DNA of 64,000 bases from Daphnia pulex (lineage: Eukaryota; Arthropoda; Branchiopoda; Diplostraca; Daphniidae), in contig NC_060023.1 of NCBI RefSeq assembly GCF_021134715.1, positions 7,626,001 through 7,690,000 on the forward strand, written 5' to 3'. The notes beneath the pieces were generated by a model that was given only the letters and a program-made list of their open reading frames with translations, did no database searches and was not told the DNA's origin. Positions 40,482 to 52,499 of the stretch are shown here, piece by piece (positions within the stretch are counted from its first letter, which is position 1; each line of letters begins with the position of its first letter). The position numbers and the translations under genes are program-made.

Positions 40482-41420
40482 ATGGATTCCAGACGACAGG
40501 AGAAAGATTTCCCTCAAACGAAACCTGACGCATGGTTGAAAATGGCAACCACTTTCAATGCTGCGGCAACTGCAATGGAAGCTGAGTCAGCCGCATATTC
40601 TGAAGCTACCACCTATTTCAGAGAAGCAGCGGCGGTTATGAGAGCATCAATCACTCCGGACGTTTCAGTGGCTCCACTAGGCTCTCAGAACATCCTGCAA
40701 GAGCCAAACAGAGTTTATTCTTTCGTACAGCCAGCACCTGTTGAACTGGAGAAAGATTCTTCTCCTAAACCCAACCCTGCTGGTGACGCAAGGTTAAAAT
40801 CGGCAACCGCTGTGAAAGCTGCAGTCTTGGCTGCAGTTGCTGGAATGGAAGCTGTGGCAGACGCAAAGTCAGAATCGGCAATCTCTGTGAAAAAAGCAAC
40901 AGCGTCCATGAGAGCAGCATTCACTCCGGACGTTTCGGCGGGGATCCACTGGGCTCTCAGCAGAACATCGCGCTCGTGCCAAACTCAATTTATTATTTCG
41001 TACGCCTACAGCCACCTGTTGATCTGGAGAAAGATTCTCCACAACCGAACCCTGATGGCGCAAGGTTAAAAGCGGCAACCGCTTTGAAAGCTGCAGTCTT
41101 GACTACAGTTGCTGGAATGGAAGCTATGGCAGACGCAAAGTCAGAAGCGGCAATCTCTATATAAAAAAAACAAATGCGTCCATTAGAGCAGCATTCAGTC
41201 CGGACGTTTCGGCAGATCCAGCACTGATCTCTCAGAACATCGTGAATGAGCCACACGCAGTTTCTTCCTTAGAGCCACCTGTCGAGCTGGAGTCGAGCTG
41301 GAGCTCGAGAGCTGGAGTCGAGCTGGAGTCAAACTGTCGAGCTGGTGAGACCCCTTGCATACGACTGTGATCTCCGAGAAGCTCTAGATGAGAAACTTCT
41401 ACAATCAGGCTCAAGAATTT
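40482..41420 (+). pseudogene. Alanine-rich internal-repeat gene 1, frameshifted
   Basis: From ATG 40482 a 195-codon frame encodes about two copies of a unit of some 80 residues. Its order is SPKPNPAGDARL, alanine-rich helix (AVKAAVLAAVAGMEAVADAK), AASMRA-type helix end, TPDVS, PLGSQNI, EPNRVYSFV, PVELEKDS. Near 40945 the frame is lost. The repeat continues in another frame at 40976-41164 and in further pieces to about 41400 with a GAGCTGGAGTC microsatellite. No known domain is visible; Ala-rich helices suggest a structural or secreted role, but that is guesswork. A related copy lies at 45321-46073. Confidence 0.5.
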
Positions 41421-43130
41421 CGGAAAAATTCAAATTGCGGTAGCTGTTCTTTGTTTGTCAATGTTCTTTTTTTCGATTGAATTTGCATAAATCGTCGTAC
41501 TAAGCAATACAAGATGTAGCTATACGGTCATGAAATTAAATATTTGCTTTACATTTTGTTTTTGGACTGGGGCAGCGATGCAGCATTGCGTCTGCAAGAA
41601 ATTGGAAGTGAAAAACATTCAAATAATAATAAATTGGTTCCGGTCGTCGGGGCGAACTCTAACGGCTTTTATGGATAGGACGCGAAATCACTCGTGTGCT
41701 GATTGCTATGCTACCATGGCATAACTTATTTCAGGCATTTTGGTGTTTAGAGATGTCGCTTGAGTCTAATTGAATCTCTTAATTCACATGAAAATTCGAA
41801 AGATTCTTTCGATTTTAATTCTGTGATTATTTCCTGAACTATACAGACTGGCCTCTAAGACAGATTTTCATCCATTTCCATCGTTATTGTGAGAGCCGGA
41901 ATGGAGCCGGATCGGCTGGAGCAGTTGTAGCTATGCAACTGCAACGTTCTATTACTAAAAACAGGCTGAAAGGAGGGGATCGTCACTGACATTCCTATTA
42001 GCTTATCATCGACTGGCAACATCCGGCAGTAGATTTCCATAACAGTGGAGTGGAACAGACTAAATCATGTCTTGGTTTTCATCTCTGAATCAGTAAGAAT
42101 CTACAAACTATAACAATCCGTTGAGATTTAAGACTTTTATTCAGCAACTGGCCTCTTGGCAAAATTTGTCGGGGTTCAATCCGCTTTGAACGGTTTTGGA
42201 TTTGACATGTTGTAACTTTTACGCTTGGACTAAGACTATGCTTGGCCTGTTCATAACTCCGGATGTTAGAACGATCATTTTCTGCCTTATTTTTAAAAGT
42301 TGGAAGACAACCGAAATCCTTACATTGTCGCTAATACAAAACACCACGCGACGACTTTTGTGGGAACCACGAGTTGAAATGAATTTTAAAAGTATAACGA
42401 CGGTGCTGGTGCCGCACAGAAAAGAGCAGGTATATATTATTCCTAAATTAATATTCTATTATAATGACTTCCATGAAATGTAATAACACCACAATATATT
42501 TTTGGGCCAAGGTTTATGTTGGCACAAGTCGCAAATCGAATAAGAGGATACAAAGAAATTCGACAGCAAAGGCCTTCCCACGGCCCGGCATCGCTCAAAC
42601 GTTTTTAATCTCTACGCAGCATATCCACCATCGTAACTGAAAACCATCATCGATGGACAATTACTAAACAGGCGAGGCTGTTTTGCTTTTACTTTGAGAA
42701 ATGCGGGAAATTTACCAAATTCAAGCGACAAATGAAATTGTTGTTTGGACTAATGTGAAAATAGCTATGAGCTCTATAGTTCACGTAAAACTGTCATCGA
42801 CCCGTCAATCAAACAGGCCGGCCACAGGCCCACAGCCGTTCGTTTCGAGAATCAACAAGTTTAGTTACGAAGAGCGAACTAAAAAGAAATTATCTCGGCG
42901 GGAGCAGTCGACAACATAACACCATTATTCACTTGTGTGGCACTCCCTATCGCTTCATATTCTGTTATGTAAGACTATATACAATCATAGGCTGGCTACC
43001 GATTGATAATTTGACATTTCATTGGTTTGAAGGAGATATTTGTCCCTGAAACATTATTATTTTACATTTACAAATAGGGTACTATAAGATTTCAACAACA
43101 AAATTTTTCTCAAAAATATACCGTTTACCC
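41421..43130. other. Duplicated block, no intact gene
   Basis: Includes 41785-42430, related to 31990-32185, and 42940-43130, related to the sequence before TRAPPC1 (ataggctggcta occurs in both). Short ORFs (41530, 42196, 42701) have no recognisable domain. Confidence 0.45.
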
Positions 43131-43132
43131 TT

Positions 43133-43227
43133 TGAAAATGGGAGATGCTTGACAAATTCATCCAATTTCTTTTTTAAAAATAATTCACCTGAACGATCGG
43201 CAGGAATCTTTACACAGCAGTATTTTC
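43133..43227 (-). pseudogene. TRAPPC1 last-exon relic
   Basis: The minus strand reads close to the last TRAPPC1 exon (47290-47409): the end gtttaccctttgaaaatggg, then cttgacaaattcatcca, then gatcggcaggaatctttacaca, matching in order with substitutions and a deletion. Stops and frame changes are present. It belongs to the duplicated block that also contains the alanine-rich copies. Confidence 0.75.
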
Positions 43228-43482
43228 ATTGATTATTCGCATCATTCCCTCCAATTAATTTTATTGTATTAACAGATGTGTACAGAATAAACAGAAATAG
43301 CCTCATATTCTTTTTGAACGAACAATGATTATTAGTCGGGCTATTTCTTCAAAACGTTTTTCTTTTTTCTCGTGACACACCCAAACGATTAAATTTGTGT
43401 TAATGGCATATTCTTTTTCCCACACTAATAAATAACTAGTGTTTTTGTATTGAAGACCGTTGAAGACCTCCATCAGTACACA

Positions 43483-44664
43483 TTACAGAAAGAGATCGGG
43501 TTTTCTTTGCTTGTGAAGTGTGTACACAATGTGAGATAAAAGCAAAAGGAATTTTTCCTCAATGTCACTGACGCTCTCACTTGCCTCCAACTCGTTGACA
43601 ACAAAACCTTCGCATAGAATTTCACCAATCGGTTGAGCCGTGTCTTTTTTGGAAGGATCGCACATGCGGACAGAGATCCTCATCTTCCTCTGCTCTTCAA
43701 TGTCCGTTTTCTCGGCTGTGATTTTGGCGATTTTCTGGTCGTATTCTTGCGACGTTTTTTCCACCGTCGTCTTCCACGTCTCCAGTGTTATTCTCTCCTT
43801 TCCGGAATTATTACCCGCCGACGAAATGAGCTGGAAGAAATCGTCTGCATCTATCGATCCCGTGTTGGATTGGGTGCCGTTGGGCACAGCAGGAGATCCT
43901 TGATGCTGACGTTGCTCGACAACCAGGAAATTATTCTCCGATAGCTCCGTCCAATCGGCCAACTGTTTTTCATTTTCATCCAACTTGCTGTGGATATCAC
44001 TTTCGATGCATTTGATGGCGTCCAACAGTTCAGCGTAGTGAAGTTTGATCTTCTTGCGTTCTTCGATGGCTTTCATCAGTTGCATCTTGATGTTTCTAAA
44101 CTCGTTTTTCAGGCTGACCAGTCGCTCCACGTTCTTCATCGTACCCGACGTCAAGTAAAGTAATCCGTGATCTTGGGCACTGCAATCGGGTTTGGCCATC
44201 ATGTCGCATAGTAAACACCAGCTCGGCCCCCTTTTATTAATAAAATAGCGTGTATCGATTAAGATTTTCAATCTAAACTAAACTATCAAATAATATTTAC
44301 GTTTTGCTCGGACTAGGCATTCTGACGGCATCAGCCTCCATTTTGGATCTCATAATTAATATGTACAACACGTAATCGTTAACCGGCAAGTCTGCGACAC
44401 TCACATCACAAACTTTGTGACAGGTCGGACACTTCTTTATCGTACCTCCGTCTTGCGCCTTCATCTGATTAAAATGGATAGTTAGTAATAAGTAAATAAT
44501 TGAATAATTCAATCGAATAGTTTTAAATATACGTATACCTTGTTTAAGCATACAAGACAAAATGTGTGTAGACACGGTAAGAATTTCGGCACTCGCTTTT
44601 CCGCTTCGAATTCATTTCGACAGACTCTGCAAGTGAGTAAAGTATCTCCTTCTTTATCTCCCAT
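43483..44664 (-). CDS. RING-finger coiled-coil protein (TRIM-like E3 ligase)
   Basis: Three exons join in phase: 44539-44664 (ATG, donor GTATACG), 44301-44464 (donor GTAAATA) and 43483-44230 (acceptor AATAAAAG), giving 345 residues. Exons 1-2 hold a C3HC4-type RING: CRVC, then CLHTFCLVCL, then CPTC. Exon 3 has a partial B-box-like CLLCDMMAKPDC, then a charged coiled coil (KNEFRNIKMQLMKAIEERKK and beyond), and a C-terminal region without recognised domain. RING proteins of this form transfer ubiquitin from an E2 to substrates, with the coiled coil giving dimerisation. The subfamily is not recognised and no substrate can be inferred. Confidence 0.8.
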
Positions 44665-45320
44665 TTTAAACTGATTGCTCAAGTCGATACAACAAGAAGA
44701 GCTCACGGAAAGACGAATCTAAATGATCAATAAGAAGTTCCTGACTTTTATACGCAGAGCCCAAGATTTGATTGATCACAAAAGAAACTCGTCGTACGTG
44801 TGACGTTTTTATATTGGCGACATTCTGAATGACAAAAACGTTGAACCCAAAAATCGATCAAATTTGTTACCAGGAAAACCCCATCAAAACAGATTATTTT
44901 TTAAACCGGACTAGAGGGGACAGCAGGGGGGGGGGGGGGAATAAACATTTCTTTCTCCGGCTGCACTGTTGAGTATCGATATATATATACGTATATTTTT
45001 CGAGTATATATACGTAGTAATTGGTGAATCGGCAATATAGATCTGAAGTCGGCATCATCTTCATGGTAGAGGAGGACGAGTTTTCTAGGATAAAGATGAA
45101 ACTCCATCCGATAACATTTTGATTGCTCTCATCACAAAATGGATTCCAATATGTCGTTGATTGGTTTGGCTCTTTCACTACCGTCTTCATGAGAACTGAT
45201 GGCGTTGAACCCATCTCTAGCCTATAGATTTCCTGCATGAAATATATTCTTTATCTTAATTTTGATATTACTGTAATACACTTCAAGAAAACATTATTTT
45301 AAGACAAATTTGGCTACCAA
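44665..45320. other. Intergenic with possible exon remnant
   Basis: A minus-strand frame 45238-44894 (QEIYRLEMGSTPSVLMKTVV) is preceded by a plausible acceptor (ttcatgcag) but has no upstream exon that I can find. A G run lies at 44928-44940 and an AT-rich patch around 44980-45010. Confidence 0.35.
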
Positions 45321-46075
45321 ATGGATTCCAGGCGACAGAAGAAAGATTCCCCTCAACTGAACTCTAACACAGCGGCCAACACGGAATGTTAGAAGCGGCA
45401 ACCGCTTTGAAAGCTGCGGCATCAGTAACAAAAGTCAATGGACTCGCAACGAAAGCTGCGGCAGCCGCACTGAACGCTTCGGCGATCTCAACGTTACATG
45501 CGGCAACCTCTTTGGAAAAAACAGTGGCCTCCATTAGAGCAGCATCTTTGCTATTCCAGCGAATCCATTGGGCTGCACTCAGAACATGGTGCTCGTGCCA
45601 AACCGAGTTCATTTGTTGCAGCTACCTGTTAAGTTAGAGCTCAGTCCGGTCGTTTCAGCGAGTCCACTGGGCTCTAAGAACATCGTGCAAGAGCCAATCA
45701 GAGTTTATTATTTCGTACCTCCACCTGTTAAGTTAGAGAAAGATTCTTCTCCTAAACCCAACCCTGCTGGTGACGCAATGTTAAACATTTATGCAATGCA
45801 ATGGAAGCTGCGGCAACAACAGCTGGGTCAGCCGCAAATAATTCAGAAGAGGCAAGCTTATTGAGAGAACTAGCGGCGTCCATTAGAGCAGCAACCACTC
45901 CAGTCGTTTCAGCGGGTCCACTGATGGGCTCCCAAAACATCGTGAATGAAGAGCCACAAGCAGTTTCTTCCCTTGAGCCACCTGTTGAGCTGGAGTCGGT
46001 TCGAGAAAGCTTACATACGATGGGGATCTCTGAAGAAGCTCCAAAGGAACTAAATCAGACCCCTGATCCTTAAAC
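45321..46075 (+). pseudogene. Alanine-rich internal-repeat gene 2, frameshifted
   Basis: Begins with ATG 45321 and MDSRRQKKDSPQ, nearly the same start as gene 1, but the frame is broken near 45390. Readable pieces follow in different frames: an Ala-rich helix (45386-45540), SPLGSKNIVQEP with SPKPNPAGDAML (45640-45790), and MEAAATTAGSAANNSEEAS through to ISEEAPKELNQTPDP with TAA at 46071-46073. The C-terminal phrase ISEEAPKELN recurs at about 46890, so a third partial copy exists. Confidence 0.5.
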
Positions 46076-46735
46076 AAATATTTTTCTCTTTTTTTTAGTG
46101 CTGAGAGGAGATGGTCAAGGTTTGGCTAAATTTGCCGCAAAAGGCATGCCTGATCCTCGAAGATATTGACGATGATGCCTATGGCCCAGATTGCTAGTCT
46201 CCAGTGTAGTGCTGCTGATAAAGTGGCGGTGGTTAATTTTGCCAAAAATCAGGAAGTCAGCAATCAAGTTGAGTGAGTCGAATACGACCAAGCAGAGAAT
46301 AGAAGAGTTCGCAAAAACGACGAAAGTTAGGAGACTTTGTTGGAATTAAGAAAAGGTAAAAGACTCTTTCGACGCAAGCAAAAAGGCAGTATAAAGTTGC
46401 AAGTATAGGTAACCAAGCGATCCAAGCCGATAACAATTAGCTACATAGACTCATGGTTTCCCTCCAGCAGATGACCGATTTTCGGCGCTAGATATTTTTA
46501 AAAATATTGCCGAAACGGATTTGGATTCGGCAACATGTATTTTTGCCGAATCAAATAGCATCCAGTCGAAATACATTCATTTACACACCTCTGACGAATC
46601 AATAGCTAAAAAAAAAAAAAAAAAAATTCTTTACGGTTGGCGGGCCATTTTCAAAGTAGAATGGACCAACAAATTTTGGACAGCGGCCAAGTTGAAGTTC
46701 CACCCAACGTGCCTTAAATAATACTTATCCAACAG
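46076..46735. other. No recognised gene; contains an A run
   Basis: An A run at about 46608-46625. Otherwise unassigned sequence between two partial repeat-gene copies. Confidence 0.4.
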
Positions 46736-46739
46736 CAAG

Positions 46740-46945
46740 CGGATGTTCAAACTGCACCCCGATTCAACCAATCCAAATAACAGAGGGAGAGCAGGCGGAT
46801 CCACTGGGTTCGCAGCTCGTGCCACCACCAGCTTCTTTCGTCCTGCCACTTGCTGACCCGGAGTCGGATCGAGAAACCGTAGATCCGTTTGTGATCTCTG
46901 AAGAAGCTCCACAGGAATTAAATCATCAGTCCCCTGATCCGTGAA
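46740..46945 (+). pseudogene. Third partial copy of the alanine-rich repeat gene
   Basis: Reads ADPLGSQLVPPP, then ISEEAPQELNHQSPDP and a stop at about 46942. It keeps the conserved end of the family without the alanine-rich part. It lies 350 bp downstream of TRAPPC1 (past its 3' end), on the opposite strand. Confidence 0.5.
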
Positions 46946-47289
46946 TTTAAGAAAAAATTAAGAATTGCATTACCAGTTCTATGTTTATAAATGTTAGTTT
47001 CTTTCGATTTAATTTGCAGAAATCCTCAATGCTATGACTTCCACCATGTAATGTAAATTTTCATTTTAATTCTAAATTTTTGTTTTTCCGTAATTGTTAT
47101 GTAGAGTTTATAAACATAAACATATAGGCTGGCTAGTGTGGCTACCAAAAAAATTTCATGATTTGCTAATACTTCTTGATTTTACAAATACTTTTAGAAA
47201 TCATGGAAAAAGTGTCACACAAAATAAAAGACAGAAATGACCAGATATGGTTTATTTCAACACGAAAATTTGTACAAAACAAATGACAT

Positions 47290-47852
47290 TTACCCTTTGA
47301 AAATGGGAGATTGCTTGACAAGCTCATCCAGTTTTGTTTTAAATAATTCACATTGAATAGTTTCACCTGAACGATAGGCAGGATTCTTTACACAGTATTC
47401 AATATAAATCTATTTCAGAGTAAAAGAAATGAAAATCCATTTTGAGCAAACTAACAAATATGTAACTTACTTGGCTGTTGATTTGTTGTAATAGTTCTCT
47501 TACACCTTGAGAATGCAGGTCAGTATTCATGACAAACTTCACACCTGATGGAGTTTCAAAGTAATTGAGTACATATTTGGATGTTCTGTAACATTGAAAT
47601 CCTTCTCGAACATCAACTGGTGACATTTTATTAACAAAGTTTCTAATGGAATAAAGCATGCCATACATAAGCTTTGCTTCCTACATTGCAAAAATATGTA
47701 GCAATTAGTATTATTTTAGTGTTTGAAAGAGTAACATAAATAGAATAGAATACTTCTTCTATAGTCATTCCGGATTGGCGCTTTCGATTCCATTCACCAT
47801 AGAACATCAAAACACCATGCCGGTCAAACATGTATAGGTTGTGAATTGTCAT
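47290..47852 (-). CDS. Trappc1: TRAPP complex subunit 1
   Basis: Three exons, 47754-47852 (33 codons), 47471-47680 (70) and 47290-47409 (39 plus stop), join in phase 0 with GT-AG introns and give 142 residues; human TRAPPC1 (yeast Bet5) is 145. The start MTIHNLYMFDRHG, the YSIRNFVNKMSP and YFETPSGVKFVMNTDL segments and the end LVKQSPIFKG follow the family. It is a longin-fold core subunit of the TRAPP tethering complex, which activates Rab1 for ER-to-Golgi and autophagy traffic. It is divergently transcribed from PSMD1 with 368 bp between start codons. It appears intact; a relic of its last exon lies at 43133-43227. Confidence 0.95.
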
Positions 47853-48220
47853 TTTTGTTGAGGAGCAAAGTGCTACAACTAGTATTTTGGTCTTGTTTGT
47901 TGACTCCTGTTCCAAAAATTTGCTAACAGATTTTACCACATTATGAGATAAACAAGACAAAAATGTTCCTCCTGAATTATCTACCATTCGGTAGATGGCG
48001 TTACTGAAATGACACGAAACAAATGAAACGCTACATCCGCCCATAGCCGGCTATGAGTGACTGAGCACAAAAATTTTACGCCACCGTGAAACTGGTGAAA
48101 CGATCTGAGAGTCGCTGAAATACTTGTATTTTTGTCATTATTAATTAGATCGGGGCGAGTGACACGTTTTCTACATCCGTTATGTTTAAGGTTGCTTCGC
48201 AGTTTTGCGAAACTTCGAAG
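47853..48220. promoter_or_regulatory. Head-to-head intergenic region, probable bidirectional promoter
   Basis: The start codons of TRAPPC1 (minus) and PSMD1 (plus) are separated by only 368 bp, so both 5' UTRs and promoters must share this stretch. No TATA box is evident in either direction, as usual for housekeeping genes. The second ATG in frame upstream of PSMD1 (48182) gives a 13-residue longer reading that is not in the human protein. Confidence 0.7.
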
Positions 48221-51200
48221 ATGAGTATTACTTCAGCTGGTGAGTTCAAATTATTTCAATTTTTTCAAAAAAATGGAAACAAGAACATGTCAAGTCGAAT
48301 TATGTGAAGAGCTAGTCGTTTGTTAAAATACGCAAGAGGATACAATCCTGTGTACCCTCCATGATTGCTAAACAAAGAATTTATAAAATGCTCATTATCT
48401 TACAGTTGGTGTCATTGCTCTTCTTGATGAACCTAATGTTTTGCTGAAAGAATTCGCTCTACAAAAGCTAAACGAAATTGTTGATGAATTTTGGCCTGAA
48501 ATTGCTGATTCAGTTGAAAAAATGTAAGTGAATTAGAAAACAAATTTACTCATTGGTAATAACATTAACTCTTGATTTTTTCCCTTCAGAGAAATTCTTC
48601 ACGAAGATAAGAGCTTCCCACAATGTGAACTGGCTGCTCTCGTGGTGAGCAAAGTTTATCATCATCTTGGTTCATTTGAGGATTCCCTTACATATGCTCT
48701 TGGTGCGGGAAACCTTTTCGATGTTATGAGCAATTCTGAATATGTTCAAACTACAATAGGTAAGAAAACACATTTTTCCCATATTGAACTCTTTTCATTC
48801 ATTTTTTTTGCTTGTTTTCAGCCAAATGTATGGATTTCTATAGCCAACAAAGAGTAGCTTTAGCTGAGGGAACACCAGATGTCAAACCAATTGACTCAAG
48901 GTAGCTTTAGATTTTTAGTTAATCTATTGTTTTATAACTTATCATAATTATATTGTGCAGGCTGGAAGGTATTGTCAATCGAATGTTTCAGAGATGCTTA
49001 GATGATGGTCAATATAAGCAGGCCATCGGTATTGCTATTGAAACCAGGAGGATGGACGTATTCAGACGAGCCATTTTGGAATCGGTACGCCCAATATTAT
49101 CCATTTTTTTTTCTTTTATATAATTTATTAAACATTTTCCGTGCATTTATTTTCAGGGTGATGTGCCGGCAATGTTAACCTATTGCCTCAAAGTTTGCCT
49201 CGAGTTGCTCCAGCATCGGCAATTCAGAAATGTTGTTCTCCGTTGCTTGGTGGATATGTATCGTGAACTAACTACTCCTGATTACGTCAGCATGTGTCAG
49301 TGCCTCATTTTCTTGGACGACCCTTTGGCCGTTGCCGATATCCTCGATAAACTCGTCCATGGAGAGCAGGATTCAACCTTGATGGCCTATCAGATTGCTT
49401 TCGATTTGTATGAAAGTGCAACTCAGCAATTCCTCGCTCGTGTACTTCAAGCCCTTAAACCGACAAACATCGTGCCAGCAGGTTTGTTTTAAAATATTTA
49501 TTTATTTGTGCCTCTGGAAGAAATTACTTTAATTATTGTGTACTTATAGCTGCGGTCGAAGAGGAGACAACTGAAGAAGTAAAGGAAGTCAAAGTGGAAC
49601 CCGTTTTGGTTAGTTATATTATTTACCTTTCATGTAGTTCATAATAATTCTCATATTAAATTCTGTTCTATGTAGAGTGAATCTGAAGAATTGATGAAGA
49701 AACGTTTAGATCGATTGGTGACCATTTTGGGTGGTGAACTGAGCATTGAACTTCATCTTCAGTTTCTTATCCGCAACAACAAAAGCGATCTACTCATTTT
49801 AAAGCAGACAAAAGATGCCATTCGCGTATCTGTGTGTCATACGGCTACCGTTATCGCCAATGCTTTTATGCACAGTGGAACGACTTCCGACCAATTTTTG
49901 AGGTAAAACAAAGTTAAATTATAACATCCTGTTACACTTTTTGACAATAATCATTTGAAAAAAATGTAGAGACAATTTGGATTGGCTGTCTCGTGCTACA
50001 AACTGGGCCAAGTTGACAGCGACAGCTTCACTGGGTGTTATCCATCGCGGGCATGAAAAGGAAGCATTGGCATTAATGGCGGCTTATTTACCTCGCGAAG
50101 TGGCGGCGACGTCAGCCGGTTTTTCGGAAGGCGGTGGTCTGTATGCCCTGGGTTTGATCCATGCCAATCACGGAACGAACATCACCGACTACCTACTTCA
50201 GCAGCTCAAAGAAGCCTCGAACGAAGTGATTCGTCATGGGGGGTGCTTAGGTCTTGGCTTGGCCAGCATGGGTACACAACGGGCCGATGTCTACGAACAA
50301 CTGAAATTCCATCTGTACCAAGACGATGCTGTGACGGGTGAAGCTGCTGGTATGGCCATGGGTTTGACGATGTTGGGCTCGAGATCTCAGCAGGCTATCG
50401 AAGATATGGTGTCATATGCTCAAGAAACTCAACATGAGAAGATCATGCGAGGACTGGCCGTCGGTATCGCTCTTACCATGTACGGCCGTTTAGAAGAAGC
50501 TGACGACCTCATTGACACGCTAGCCAAGGACAAGGACCCTATTCTTCGGAGAGCGGCCATGCACACTCTAGCACTGGCTTATTGTGGCACGGGCAACAAC
50601 CAAGCAGTCCGCAAGTTGCTTCATGTAGCTGTAAGTTGCTCATACAAAAAAAAAATATCAGTCAGTTCTCTTAACGAATTTGCTTTATGTTTCATTCCAG
50701 GTGTCTGACGTAAACGACGACGTCCGCCGTGCTGCTGTTACTGCATTGGGATTCCTCCTCTTCCGGTGAGTTTCTGATTTATTTTAATAGTTTGATATCT
50801 GACTTGTTTCTAATTAGCACCGCAACCAAGATTTTATTTTGTGCAAGCTTTTGTCGTACATACTTAATTGTATTATTTTTTATTAATCTTTCTATTTTTT
50901 ATTGATTTCGTTCTATTTAAGAAATCCGGAACAATGCCCTAGTGTTGTCTCTCTGTTGGCTGAAAGTTACAACCCTCACGTTCGTTATGGAGCTGCAATG
51001 GCGTTGGGAATTGCCTGTGCTGGTACTGGATTGAAGGTAAGGTTTTTGTTTTGTTATTGCAGCTTCTTTTTAATGTTAGGCTTATTGTTTTGGAAGCTGT
51101 TCTGTCATAAATTGTACCGTCGAGTTGAATAGGGATCTAACATTCTTAAAGTAAATTTGCTTTTAAATTTACTAATATTTAAAGGGCTAACTAATTTTTA

Positions 51201-52449
51201 TGTCTTTTATTGCCTCCTATAGTTGTACTATTTTGGAGATTTCTTTATTCGTACACATTGATTTTCCGGGACTAGCCACTTGATTCAAGTTTATAATTTT
51301 TGTCTTCTCTTGTTTTATTTTTTTCAGGAAGCAGTAGCACTTCTTGAGCCCATGATGAACGATCCGGTCAATTATGTCCGCCAAGGAGCACTGCTGGCTT
51401 CGGCACTTGTCCTCGTCCAGCACACCGAATTCACCTCGTCAAAGGTCAAAGACATCCGACAACTCTACGCCAAAGTCATTGGCGACAAGCACGAAGATGT
51501 CATGGCCAAGTTTGGTGCCATTCTGGCCCAAGGCATTATTGATGCTGGCGGACGTAATGTCACCATCTCACTCCAGTCGCGGACTGGCCACACCAACATG
51601 AGTGCTGTAGTTGGACTGATGATTTTCACCCAATACTGGTACTGGTTCCCCTCCAGTCTGTGCCTGTCCCTTGCATTCGCCCCCACCGCCATCATCGGCC
51701 TTAACTCTGATCTGAAGGTACAAGTTGCCACTAATTGTTCATTCATTGCGCTCCCATTTCATTCGAATCAATTTCCTGCTCATTTCAGATGCCCAAAGTG
51801 GAATACCGCTCGAATGCCAAGCCGTCCGTCTACGCCCCACCTCCTTTGCTCGAAGAGAAGAAACGGGAAGAAAAGGAGCGAGTCACAGCGGCCGTCTTGT
51901 CGATCACGGCCAGAGCTAAGCGTCGTGAAGCGGCCCACTCTAAGATTACTCAGGCAGCCAGCACTGTTGCAACTCCATCCGCTGCGGAGAAGATGGAAGT
52001 CGACGAGCAGCCTAGTTCAGAAAAGAGCGCCGATGACAAAAAGGTGAAAGAAGAAAAAGAGAAGCCGAAAGAAGAGCCCAATTTCGAAATCCTTTCCAAT
52101 CCAGCTCGAGTCGTCAGACAGCAGGTATTGATGATCTATCTTTCTGACTTTGAGGACTTTTATAAAGAATTATTTTGCATTAGTTAAAAGTTGTCAGCAT
52201 GGCGGAAAATTCGAAGTACATTCCGCTGAAGGATATTGGCATTGGCGGCATTATTGTTATGCGATATGGACAAACGGATCAGCCGGAAGAATTGGTCGAA
52301 CCTGTTGCAGGTATGCGACAATTTTATTCGTTTTGAAATTCTCTGAATCTTATTGATTTTTTTAATTTTTAATTTCAGCCATGGGACCTAAAGTGGAAGA
52401 AGAAGCCGAACCGGAGCCGCCCGAGCCGTTTGAATACATAGAAGATTGA
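48221..52449 (+). CDS. Psmd1: 26S proteasome regulatory subunit RPN2 (PSMD1)
   Basis: Fifteen exons: 48221-48239, 48416-48533, 48590-48759, 48832-48900, 48961-49084, 49157-49481, 49550-49608, 49676-49902, 49970-50630, 50701-50765, 50932-51036, 51328-51717, 51789-52134, 52184-52310, 52379-52449. All introns are GT-AG. The product follows human PSMD1 throughout: MSITSA start, [31 protein letters not shown], the PC-repeat toroid ([39 protein letters not shown]), a charged Lys/Glu-rich segment, and the acidic end [14 protein letters not shown]2 scaffolds the 19S base and binds ubiquitin-receptor and deubiquitinase subunits. I chose 48221 as start by alignment; 48182 is in frame. A 450-bp copy of exon 9 and its intron lies at 38468-38917. 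Confidence 0.96.
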
Positions 52450-52489
52450 AAGTTGTTGCAGGCATTGGGTAAACCACCACAAAGCGGAG

Positions 52490-52495
52490 AATAAA
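52490..52495 (+). terminator. Poly(A) signal AATAAA for PSMD1
   Basis: AATAAA lies 41 bp after the stop codon. A second AATAAA (about 52619) gives an alternative further downstream. Confidence 0.6.
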
Positions 52496-52499
52496 TTAC

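Noticed and set aside
48182..48220. Upstream in-frame ATG of PSMD1 as the start
   Set aside because: Adds 13 residues absent from the human protein; the MSITSA start at 48221 aligns with the family start.
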